Assembly: GCA_032718475.1 (NCBI GenBank)
Contig: JAUCBJ010008893.1
Location: 1 to 22,656, forward strand
Length of the DNA stretch: 22,656 bases
Source of the DNA: Nemertoderma westbladi
Taxonomy: Eukaryota; Xenacoelomorpha; Nemertodermatida; Nemertodermatidae
Direction of reading: 5' to 3'
In this document: in pieces, positions 10,001 through 17,287 of the stretch
Layout of the letters: every line of letters begins with the position of its first letter
How positions within the stretch are numbered: position 1 is the stretch's first letter
The notes under the pieces: generated by a model
What the model saw: only the letters and a program-made list of their open reading frames with translations
Database searches by the model: none
Told to the model about the DNA's origin: nothing
Made by a program: the position numbers and the translations under genes

Positions 10001-13000
10001 AGGACCAGCCAGTGCATAATCTTGTACTTTGGCAGCCTCATGGAGTGAATAAGCATGGTGGACAGCCCATGACTTTCTTGAGACGCATCTTAAAGGACAC
10101 TGGCCTTAAAGATGCGGATGATCTAGCAAATGTCATGGGTGATAGGGAGTTGTGGCGGTGCAATTTTGTTGACAAGCCGGCACAGCATTCTTAAAAATGC
10201 AGCTGCAATGCAGCATGCCGATCATAGTAGTAAATATGTTATATGTTCACGTAAATTATAAAAAGGCCATTTTTAAAGGGCTCAGACTCACCCTCCTAGA
10301 AAATTCCAAGCAAGAGTTTGTGTTGTATTCTGAGGGAAGGAGCTAATAGCTGGGTAAAATGGTATTTGCCTATCAATGGTCAGAGAGTTTATCCTCAGGA
10401 ACAATGAGAATCAAGCAAAATGGGAAACACATGCCGGAATGGGGGGGGGGGGGGGGGGGGGGGTCACTTACTTACCCGTCACAACTTCCCCCGGTATTGT
10501 GAGGGTAGAAGAATCCTGTTTGGTTATAACCCGACAATCAACTTCAATCACTTCGGAATAGAGAAGTTCTGGTGAACGAATTTCGACATCGAATATATCC
10601 GGTCTGCAAATAATAGAATGAATGACAGCGAATGTATGAGGAAGGAGGGAAGGAGGGGGGGGGGGGGGGGGGGGTGTAAGTAGGTCAAGTACAATAATGG
10701 GGAGGACATTCTACATTCCTTGTAGAAAAGTACAATAGTTCACTTCACTTCAAAGTGAATAGATTGTTAGGAACTTAGCGGCATTACTAATAACTTCACC
10801 ATCTGGGAGGGGAAAATAAATGAAAATGATTGGAAAGGCCGGATACGTGTATTTTATTCCATAATTCAATATAATATAGGCGTTATAACAACTATAAGCA
10901 TTAATTGAACATTATTAATTATAATATAATAAAATAATAACACAGTTATTTAACAAGCGCCTTTTTCTGCTAAGGCTCAAAGGCGCGAGACAAGTAAAGA
11001 CAAAAATCAAATGCACAGAAAGTGGTTTACAGAATAAATTATTATTTGAAGGAATTTGAATTATTTATTACATGGGAAAAAAAGTAGAACTTTTTTTCAC
11101 TATTCCCGAGGCATTTTATTTACCGAGCGTCAGCGAGGTTAGTAAAGGGTCGAGATAATATTGAAAAAAAAAATGTTCTACGTTTTTTTCCCATGTAATA
11201 CGTCATTTTATTCTTAAATTGGTATTTTTTTGTTGCTAAATTCTTTAATAAAACGTACAGCGATATAGTGACAGTACAAAATAAATTGAACTGTAGTATT
11301 ATACTATATTGCTGCCATTAAATTGACTTAAATAAATTGAACTGTAGTATTTTCCTATATTGCTTCCATATAGTTACTGCGATACAAATTACTGTACTCT
11401 TCAACTCCTGATGCTTCCTTACTAAATGTTAAAATAATTTTGTGTTCTCGAATATTTATTACGTAACTAGAAAGCCGCTTAACTACATAAACCAATATTG
11501 GATATTGAGTTCCGTTTTGAAGTTCGCCGCAAAGACACTAAACTTGCAATAACTTTTGAGTTTGTGAATGGATTTTACTCAAATTACTTTCAATCCTTTT
11601 CTACGTCGATGCTCTTTCACCACATGTAATAAAATTTAACTTTTTTCGCCGGGAAAAAAGTAGATTCAATGAAATCCTATGGGTTACTTTTTTTCCCTAG
11701 GGAAAAAAGTGAAACTTTTTCTCATGATTTTGGGGTATATTCGAGTGAAAAAGTAACAATTTAAGAATAAACATGTTTTTAATTGTCGCTCGAATGAGGT
11801 ATATTCAGTGCAAAATAATTATCATTGAGAAAAAACCGATTGTTATCGCCTGATTATAAATCCCACAAACCGTATGATTATTAGCTTACATTTTATTACA
11901 CAAAGTAATTGATGGGTTTTACCCGAATATGTAGCATACTTAGTGAAACACTCTGTATCTTTGTTGTTAACGTTATGGTAACTAACCTTGTTTGATTTCC
12001 GATATAAAGAAGATCTCTAAATCCCCGGTTTATAACCAATGCTATAGGTTCCCCTCGACGTTCTAGTAAGGCATTGGTTGCCACAGTCGTTCCCATTCGT
12101 ATCCATTCAATCTGAGAGTGTAACAAAGGCTAATCCTGTTAACTGTCCTGCTATAGTTTACCTAAGACGGGGAGGGGACCGCTACCATGCGTCAGAACAG
12201 AATTATAATGTGGTAGAGCGATGTAGCGCACGAAACTATAAGTCTCTATCACTCTAAACGGAGTGGGTGAAACAAAAACTGATAATAATCAGGTTAATCC
12301 GAGTGTAATCAACAACAATTATATTGTTGTCGGTTGTCGGATTGCAATGTTCAGCAATGTGCGCCCCCTGGCGTCGTATCGCGGCACTTCTTGTGGCTAC
12401 AGCATCGCGCGCTCATCCTACGCCTTACCTGACCTGCTTTCTGCACTCAACTTTTCATATTCCAAAAGTGAGCTGGTGTCGCGTATTTCCTTTGCCAAGC
12501 CGACATATGGTGAACTGATCAGCTCAAATCTCATTAGAACTACACTCACACTCAAAACAATCAGCATTGAAGAGAAAAGAGCCAGAATACTCTCACATTA
12601 TGGCGTTTCCTAATCTGATATCCAACTATCTCCTATCATAATCACTTCTACCTGCACTCTGCAATCCCCCCCCCCCCCCCCCTCACTTAATGTTAATATG
12701 GTTATGTGGTCCACCCTTCGAGATAGAATACCTTATGACATGCTTCTCATTACATTTGCACCAAGTTTTCTTATTTTTTTACAATGACCTGATGCGTTTT
12801 GCTCAAACATGCTGTATGTGCATTTTATTTACCTACATATGTTATCTTTGTCCGATGCGTTTTGCCCAGATATATGTGCACTTTATTTACCTATGTTATC
12901 TTTATCCTATTGCCAATGATAAACCGTGCGTACCCACTTATATATGTATTCCTTATATATATATTTTATCTAATATAATACCGGCTCGTCCGGGTGTTTT

Positions 13001-13584
13001 ATGATTAATTAAATTAGTATAATGGAAATAAATAAGGGTCCTACTTATTTAATTCCACACCTGTTTTGTGTCTATAGATTCCCCAACTCCAATAGTGATT
13101 CCCGTTTCCTCTGATATTATTCGACGAATCGCTTCCCTTGGGGCGTCAACATATGATTCATCAACAGACAGAAGTTTTAGTACCCGAACCTAAAGAGACG
13201 AGGTTTAATGTTGGGTTAACGAGAAGTAAGGATGATCGTCTGTGCTGGCTGTCCTGTCCACACTGTGTCTAGACGACAGCCGTAATCGACTTGATACCGG
13301 TACTTTTTCCCTATACAGATACTGAGATAGGTACGGTAATCCATCCTCTCTGCTGGCGCGTATTTCTGATGTCCGACAGTATAAGATGTTGTAGAACTGC
13401 AGGAACGTCAGAATGCACAGTACTACACATACACATTTCAGCCAAGCACAGAGCAACACATCAAACAGCCAAACACAAACACAAACACAGTTCAATTCCA
13501 ACTTACCTTACCGGATGGACAAATAGCAAAAACATCGGTAAATGTTCCACCCCTATCGATGGCGAATTTAAATTTTTCACCCAT
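3611..13584 (-). CDS. OPLAH: 5-oxoprolinase (OPLAH), five-exon gene
   Basis: It hydrolyses 5-oxo-L-proline to L-glutamate with ATP, in the cytosol, as part of the gamma-glutamyl (glutathione) cycle. Joining exons 13584-13507, 13189-13061, 12111-11987, 10603-10476 and 7020-3611 gives 3870 bases, i.e. 1289 residues plus stop. Every junction has a GT donor and AG acceptor with phases that agree. Domain order is HydA N-terminal ([10 protein letters not shown], ~10-19; [16 protein letters not shown], ~75-90), hydantoinase A (GPAGG ~287-291, [14 protein letters not shown] ~308-321, [11 protein letters not shown] ~370-380, [14 protein letters not shown] ~483-496), then hydantoinase B from ~726 ([20 protein letters not shown] ~847-866, [13 protein letters not shown] ~1139-1151, [10 protein letters not shown] ~1240-1249). 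Human OPLAH is 1288 residues. No frame break or missing block was seen, so the gene looks functional. A LINE lies antisense in intron 4. Confidence 0.96.
7331..7343. repeat. left target-site duplication of LINE
   Basis: AATATGTTATATG at 7331-7343 recurs exactly at 10233-10245. The two copies bracket the LINE in OPLAH intron 4. It is AT-rich, so chance is not excluded, but both copies fall at the expected element edges. Confidence 0.7.
7333..7386. repeat. AT/GATA microsatellite
   Basis: This is a run of TATATGATATATAT-type dinucleotides, interrupted symmetrically by GA, lying between the left target-site duplication and the first recognisable LINE codon. The whole tract is nearly palindromic. 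It may be expanded filler at the 5'-truncation junction of the LINE. Confidence 0.8.
7387..9917 (+). CDS. LINE polyprotein: endonuclease plus reverse transcriptase (5'-truncated, 3'-frameshifted)
   Basis: A continuous frame of 840+ codons is open from 7308, but only sequence after about 7387 ([12 protein letters not shown]...) is element-derived. Endonuclease features are GDFNA (7710-7724) and QIDHILF plus [13 protein letters not shown] near 7900-8010. RT features are [41 protein letters not shown], the palm motif [11 protein letters not shown], motif [11 protein letters not shown] and motif [11 protein letters not shown] (about 9411-9440), then KTKIL and FCYLGSW. All three catalytic palm carboxylates are present. 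The first endonuclease catalytic blocks are missing, so autonomous mobility is unlikely. A two-base deletion near 9846 puts the C-terminus out of frame. The final ~23 residues (after SLDGT) are frameshift product. Confidence 0.92.
9841..10194 (+). pseudogene. C-terminal part of the LINE polyprotein in a shifted frame
   Basis: The residues from [20 protein letters not shown] to FVDKPAQHS correspond almost residue for residue to the end of the fragment at 2416-2916. They lie in a different frame from the preceding RT ORF because the longer copy has GGCACTCAC where the sibling has GGCACATTCAC. The domain is conserved in this LINE family ([36 protein letters not shown]). It stops at 10192-10194, followed by ~38 bases of 3' UTR. 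Confidence 0.88.
10233..10245. repeat. right target-site duplication of LINE
   Basis: AATATGTTATATG here is identical to 7331-7343 and follows directly after the element 3' end. Confidence 0.7.
10441..10463 (+). repeat. poly-G tract (23 G)
   Basis: Uninterrupted G run in intron 4, 13 bases from the exon-4 boundary. On the OPLAH transcript it is a C tract immediately after the 5' splice site. Confidence 0.95.
10476..10603 (-). CDS. OPLAH: OPLAH exon 4, between poly-G tracts
   Basis: These 128 bases encode [20 protein letters not shown] and then [23 protein letters not shown]. The family pattern is (P/G)DIFDL...LYEEVxEVDERV. The acceptor is TTATTTGCAG|A and the donor CGG|GTAAGTAAG. It starts with one base and ends with one base of split codons, which agree with exons 3 and 5. 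Glu-Arg of the usual EVDERV motif is Cys-Arg here. On the plus strand a 23-base G run starts 13 bases from the exon's 3' edge and a 20-base G run starts 52 bases from its 5' edge. Confidence 0.93.
10640..10674 (+). repeat. purine tract ending in 20 G
   Basis: GGAAGGAGGGAAGGA leads into an uninterrupted 20-base G run (10655-10674) in OPLAH intron 3. In the transcript it lies as a pyrimidine tract 52 bases upstream of the exon-4 acceptor. Confidence 0.95.
11066..11200. repeat. long imperfect inverted repeat
   Basis: The left arm is 11066-11090 (TATTACATGGG, A run, GTAGAAC). Its reverse complement is at 11175-11200 with a single extra base. Pairing continues inward through a T run and a CAnTATT block, so the whole 135 bases could fold into one stem. 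The loop region contains CCGAGCGTCAGCGAGG. This resembles a foldback or MITE remnant; no target-site duplication was found. Confidence 0.75.
11281..11382. repeat. 51-bp tandem duplication
   Basis: ATAAATTGAACTGTAGTATT at 11281 recurs at 11332, each time followed by a CTATATTGCT(G/T)CCAT-like block. The copies are clearly diverged. Local duplication inside OPLAH intron 3. Confidence 0.8.
11639..11710. repeat. paired ACTTTTTTCCC palindromes
   Basis: Two dyads (11639-11661 and 11686-11710) each consist of an ACTTTTTT arm, a GC-rich centre (CGCCGGG or CCCTAGGG) and an AAAAAAGT arm. The same arm sequence also ends the stem at 11066-11200. These could be terminal inverted repeats of a small mobile element. 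Confidence 0.65.
11987..12111 (-). CDS. OPLAH: OPLAH exon 3
   Basis: These 125 bases begin [20 protein letters not shown] and continue to [12 protein letters not shown]. This is the most conserved block of the HydA N-terminal domain. The acceptor is CACTCTCAG|ATT and the donor AAG|GTTAGT. The last two bases (AG) form an Arg codon with the first base of exon 4. The reading frame runs on past the donor into intron 3 for about 30 residues of unrelated sequence, which marks the exon end. Confidence 0.94.
12112..13060. other. OPLAH intron 2
   Basis: This 949-base intron contains a 17-base C run (12666-12682), a CTCF-like GCGCCCCCTGGCG (12361-12373) and an AT-rich tail with partial direct repeats (TTTGCTCAAAC... 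/ TTTGCCCAGAT... near 12797 and 12860). Reading frames at 12263-12613 and 12690-13004 are judged to be chance. Confidence 0.65.
12666..12682 (+). repeat. poly-C tract (17 C)
   Basis: Uninterrupted C run in OPLAH intron 2, one of at least six G/C mononucleotide runs of 11 bases or more in the window (229, 10441, 10655, 12666, 15295, 21064). Confidence 0.95.
13061..13189 (-). CDS. OPLAH: OPLAH exon 2
   Basis: These 43 codons begin [20 protein letters not shown] and end SIDTKQ. They match the oxoprolinase block that follows the phosphate loop (K-L-L-S-x-D...Y-x-D-A-P-x-E-x-I-R-R-I). The acceptor is CTCTTTAG|GT and the donor CAG|GTGTGG. The exon is phase 0 at both ends, so it joins exon 1 and exon 3 without splitting a codon. 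It is below the usual ORF-length cut-off and was found by conserved residues and splice sites. Confidence 0.93.
13190..13506. other. OPLAH intron 1
   Basis: This 317-base intron has GTAAGT donor and TTTAG acceptor edges on the minus strand. It contains an ACAAACACAAACAC-type short repeat near 13472-13490 and a TACCGGTA palindrome (13295-13302). No coding frame is supported. Confidence 0.8.
13507..13584 (-). CDS. OPLAH: OPLAH exon 1 (start codon)
   Basis: It encodes 26 residues, starting [20 protein letters not shown] and ending CPSGK. This is the ATPase-like phosphate-binding loop (DRGGTFTD) that opens every HydA/oxoprolinase protein. The ATG is chosen because it lies the usual ~10 residues before DRGGTFTD and has G at +4. 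The donor is AAG|GTAAGT, an exact consensus, and the exon ends in phase 0. A possible acceptor (CTTACAG, AG at 13599-13598) sits 14 bases before the ATG, so a non-coding 5' exon is possible. Confidence 0.93.
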
Positions 13585-15107
13585 TCCAACTGCTGAACTG
13601 TAAGTGCTGGTTCACAAGCTGAATAGCAATTCATAGGCTTACGGTAGCCTAAATAATCAGATAATTGTTTTCCACAGATGGTACGGTACTCGAATTCGAT
13701 TTACCGGTAGTAGTATGCCTTATAATAAAGTATATAAATACAATACAACGGTACCGGTAATGTTCAAATGTTATTGGTACAACTTGTTGGCCTACATCAG
13801 GCAGACAGCCAAGCGATTACACGATTAGGCATAATTAATTCAGAGTTCCCGGTAATAACACATTTTCAATCCGTTCTTTTATACAACTTAGGCCTACTAT
13901 GCGTACTGCTTTTTTATCTTACAGCACCGGTATATACTTTCACTTTTGATCAGCAGTGCAGTAGCAGGTACTGTATTATCTCACGTTGTGTAACGTGTTA
14001 AATAATTTTAAATAGTTCACATACTTAAAGCATGTTTTATACGTTGAATAAGTTAGTTAAGTAATTAACAAAACCGGTTAACAACGACTACAGATATCCC
14101 ATAATACAGTAGACCTACTATTACTGTGCTATATAGCCTGGTTCTGGGTCTGTTCTTAGTCAACTGAACCAAAATTGTTACTGTGGAACCCCTAACCCTG
14201 TGAAACTTTTGACCCAGAGGAAGCTTTCACCCTGTAGAACCTTTGACCTTCATAAACCTTGTACATGTAATATGGTTAATACGACCATGCAAAGATGACA
14301 ACTTACTTCCTATCAACTTACTGTACGACATAGGGCTTACCCCAGTGTTAGGACAATATGTGAACGGGCATAAATAATATTCAAAAGGGCGAATGAGGGG
14401 CGAAACACGTAAGTGGCAAAGCCATTGGCGAAAGATAATATTAGCTAGATGATGTGTGAACGATATTCCGAGTGTGAATTAGTATTCCAATCGAGAGATG
14501 AGTAGGTACAGTAGATCCACCCACGCACACCCCGATAAAGCAATCCGGACCCCGGCTAAACAGGACCCTTTTATAAATGGCTATCACGGTCACTGCAGAC
14601 GTGTGGTGCTCAGTAAGAAACTCAAATCGGAATAACTCAGGCGGAAACGTTTCGCCACCAATCCAGTGTAGCCTGGAATAGGATAAAAAATGAATAAGTT
14701 TCCACCCCATCATCAAAACTAAACAAATGCCAGTACAAAGAAACGCTGTCGTTAAAAACAAAAAATAGTATGACAAGTTACTGTCGCTTGTCCCGTGACA
14801 TGTAAGTCATTGAGATTCAGTAAACGTTCGCCAAAGGATACGTAGGCCTAATCTTCATAATTGAAAGGAATTAGGAACTGAGGAATTGTTGTGTTGCGGC
14901 AATGAATCCCAATAATGTATGCCGAAGGATGTACTTATAAAACTCGTAATAAGCTTGCATGTTGACACACCAAATATTTTATAACCCTGAGTTATTTCTG
15001 TTGGCATTGGATTTACTTATGTGCATTGCTTTTGTGGGGCGAACGGCGAAGTAAGCGAGCTTAGCATGTGGGTACCACCGCTGTTTCAATCGGTGTGTCT
15101 GTCATTC
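13585..15107. other. intergenic, upstream of OPLAH
   Basis: No gene is supported. The stretch should contain the OPLAH promoter, but I cannot place a TATA box or start site. Short palindromes TACCGGTA (13702, 13752) and TAGGCCTA (13889, 14843) recur. A 111-residue minus-strand frame (14776-14441) starts with a hydrophobic segment but has no recognisable family and lies in repeat-like DNA, so it is not called. Confidence 0.5.
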
Positions 15108-15108
15108 G

Positions 15109-15296
15109 GGAACTGGACGCAATAAAAATTAATCCCTTTCCAGGGGAAGTTCGAAGCAAATAACAGCTGAATATTCCCAAATTAAAACTGTAACCTGTTC
15201 TATTGTGCTTAGTTTATTGTTTTGGTTAAAATAACGTTGAGAATTTAACATTGAGGCGGGATATTAATTCGCCAAGGCGGAATTTGCGTCCAGTCC
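15109..15296. repeat. MITE-like element with short terminal inverted repeats
   Basis: GGAACTGGACGCAA at 15109-15122 is inverted at 15284-15296 (TTGCGTCCAGTCC). A second inner pair, ATTAATCCC near 15130 and GGGATATTAAT near 15258, pairs in the same way. The ~188-base body has no coding frame. A related ACTGGACGCCGCAAAT occurs at window position 3. A 12-base C run follows the right edge and blurs any target-site duplication. Confidence 0.5.
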
Positions 15297-15394
15297 CCCC
15301 CCCCCCTGTCTCGGTTTGAAGCAATGTTAGGGTTTGTAACGGTACGTTAAAAAAGATTTTGGTACAAACTTTTGAAAATTTTTGGTAAAAAAGG

Positions 15395-15589
15395 TATACC
15401 GACCTAATACCGAGCTATACCGACCCAATACCGAACTATACCGATCTATACCAAGCTATACCGACCTATACAAAGCTATAACAATGCAATACAACGCTAC
15501 ACCGACCTATACAAAGCTATAACAATGCAATATAAAGCAACACCGACTTATACAAAGCTATAACTATGCATTACAGAGCTACACCGATT
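15395..15589. repeat. hierarchical minisatellite, 41-bp unit
   Basis: ACCGACCTATACAAAGC starts at 15460, 15501 and 15542 (last copy one change), giving a 41-bp period. The part before 15460 is made of ~20-bp units (TATACCGACC / TAATACCGAG and similar), themselves doublets of ~10 bp. The array seems to have grown from the short unit to the long one left to right. Confidence 0.85.
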
Positions 15590-17287
15590 GATGTTGGATT
15601 TGAGAATAAATTGTTTACTATACCGGGGACTCGTCTCGCGTTTGTTAAGTGCCCGTTAGGCCAATCTTAGGTACGCAGCCATGCGAATGTAAAGTGAGCG
15701 AAATTGTTGAGTGGTGTCCAGGTCCAGTGCATTGTTTTACCCCTATTAGCGTCCCTGGGGGAGTCAATACCTTTTAGTACGTACCGTTTGTAATACATAA
15801 ATTATTGAAAGCCCTTAAACTACACATATCTGATTGGCTGAGGTCGATATATTTACGTCCATTGTTATATGATGGCACGTTTTTATCTGAGGTTTACAAT
15901 TTTATACCAAATATTGAGTTTAGTGAGTTTATAATGGCCGACACATTTTTGTACGTATTGCATATTAATTAGGCTTTACGAAAAAAGTTTAACAATCACT
16001 GAAATACAATATTCGACAACTTAGTAAAGCTATTTTTCCAAGTGATATTTGTCGAGAATTTCAAATTTTGAGACAGCAAATTTTGCTGCTATAAAATATT
16101 AAAGCTCTTTCAAAGAAGTCATTCAACGTAAAATTCCACCGAATAGATCTTGAGAAACTTATATTCGAATATACAAGAAATTTGCATAATTATACTGAAT
16201 TTTATTCACACATTCTGTCACTTGACGGAATATAGCAAGCAAGCAAGCAAACAGTCGGCCGAAGCCGGAGGCGACCCGAAGGCTCCTCTTTCGATAACTG
16301 CTCTCCGAGGGTAGGGGTGGGCGTGCTACTCCTATCCCAAGATTTCGTTCAATCGTTCTCCACAAAAATTGATACCGGCGATAGAGTAATAATTATTATA
16401 ATTCAACAGAAAAAAGGTGCACCAGAAATTGCACTGAAATGGGATACACAGATACTGTATGTGTGAGCGAGATAGATGCACAATCACTAAATAATCTACT
16501 GATATATTTACCAAGTTGGTATGGATATAATGGAATATAAATACACAATAAATATGCCTCGGTCTGCAGTCGGCGTAAATTATATTATAGATTTCCGAGC
16601 TGCCAAAACAAAGATTGCAGTTAAATTAAATTCTCAACACAAATTAAATAATAACACATTTATGATTCATAAACTCATAAACACATTGACATATAACATA
16701 ATAATTAATAATATAATAATTGTAGTAAATATTAATTAACATTTCACATTTTAAATGGAATGCACCAACCAACACCATACAGAACATTAGTTTTAGGTGG
16801 GGCGGCCAATATTACATTTCATGTTCCAGAAAGTTACTGTTTATGGTGGGTGGCCGATCTACCAAAACACTAAAAGTAGCCTTGTATGAATTTAACAAAA
16901 AATAGTTAGGAAATAAGATTGCATCGGTGTGCAAACATCACCAAGAACACCGCTCCTGTATTGTAATGAGGTCAATGAGACCGTAGTTAGTTAGTTACTT
17001 TACGGCAGAAAGGACAAAATAATTGTAGTATTTTTGGGTGTAGGTTACATTGTCTTTCTAAAAATGTACCAGTTTATGTCTGTGAGGAAGCAAACAAAAA
17101 AAATACTGTTACATCCACTGAAATAATAAGAGTGCAGAGTGCAATTCAGTTTAGATTAAATTAGTACGAAATTAAGTTACTTCCTTCAAAAAGTACCTGA
17201 TGGAATAATAAATCCACCGATATTTATACTTAGTAAGATAGCGACAATATTGGCTTTCTACGGGATCATTGCACCGACTAATAGTAA
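15590..17287. other. intergenic, AT-rich
   Basis: No gene is supported. The region includes an AAGC tetranucleotide run (16235-16252), a GC-rich island (16256-16345), and very AT-rich DNA around 16680-16740. Frames at 16159-16365, 16332-16514 and 16521-16739 are short and without family features. Confidence 0.55.
16256..16345. other. isolated GC-rich island
   Basis: It contains CGGCCGAAGCCGGAGGCGAC and related GGAG/CTCC blocks that can self-pair, inside strongly AT-rich DNA and next to (AAGC)n. I compared it from memory with U1, U2, U4, U5, U12 and vault RNA starts and saw no match. It could be a MITE end or a small structured RNA; function unknown. Confidence 0.35.

Larger units (their letters stand above)
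7344..10232 (+). mobile_element. 5'-truncated non-LTR retrotransposon (LINE) in OPLAH intron 4
   Basis: This element of about 2.9 kb is antisense to OPLAH. It encodes most of an apurinic-like endonuclease, a full reverse transcriptase and a C-terminal domain. Flanking 13-bp direct repeats (7331-7343, 10233-10245) mark the insertion. The 5' end is missing: the endonuclease begins after its N-terminal catalytic residues. The 3' end is at GATCATAGTAGTA, close to the equivalent end (GATTATAGAGTA) of the fragment at 2313-3046, with no poly-A tail. Protein resemblance is to the RTE-like, craniofacial-development-protein-2-like LINEs, but the clade is not settled. Without the element, intron 4 would be about 550 bp. 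Confidence 0.93.
10681..11986. other. OPLAH intron 3, AT-rich with palindromes
   Basis: This is the remainder of a 1383-base intron. It holds a long imperfect hairpin (11066-11200), a 51-bp duplication (11281-11382) and two palindromes on ACTTTTTTCCC (11639-11661, 11686-11710). No coding frame is supported. Confidence 0.7.

Noticed and set aside
12263-12613. 116-residue plus-strand frame inside OPLAH intron 2
   Set aside because: No recognisable motifs or splice context. Low-complexity start (NNNYIVV) and chance length.
14441-14776. 111-residue minus-strand frame with a hydrophobic N-terminus
   Set aside because: Single short frame in repeat-like intergenic DNA. The apparent signal anchor can arise from T-rich sequence, and I know no family for it.
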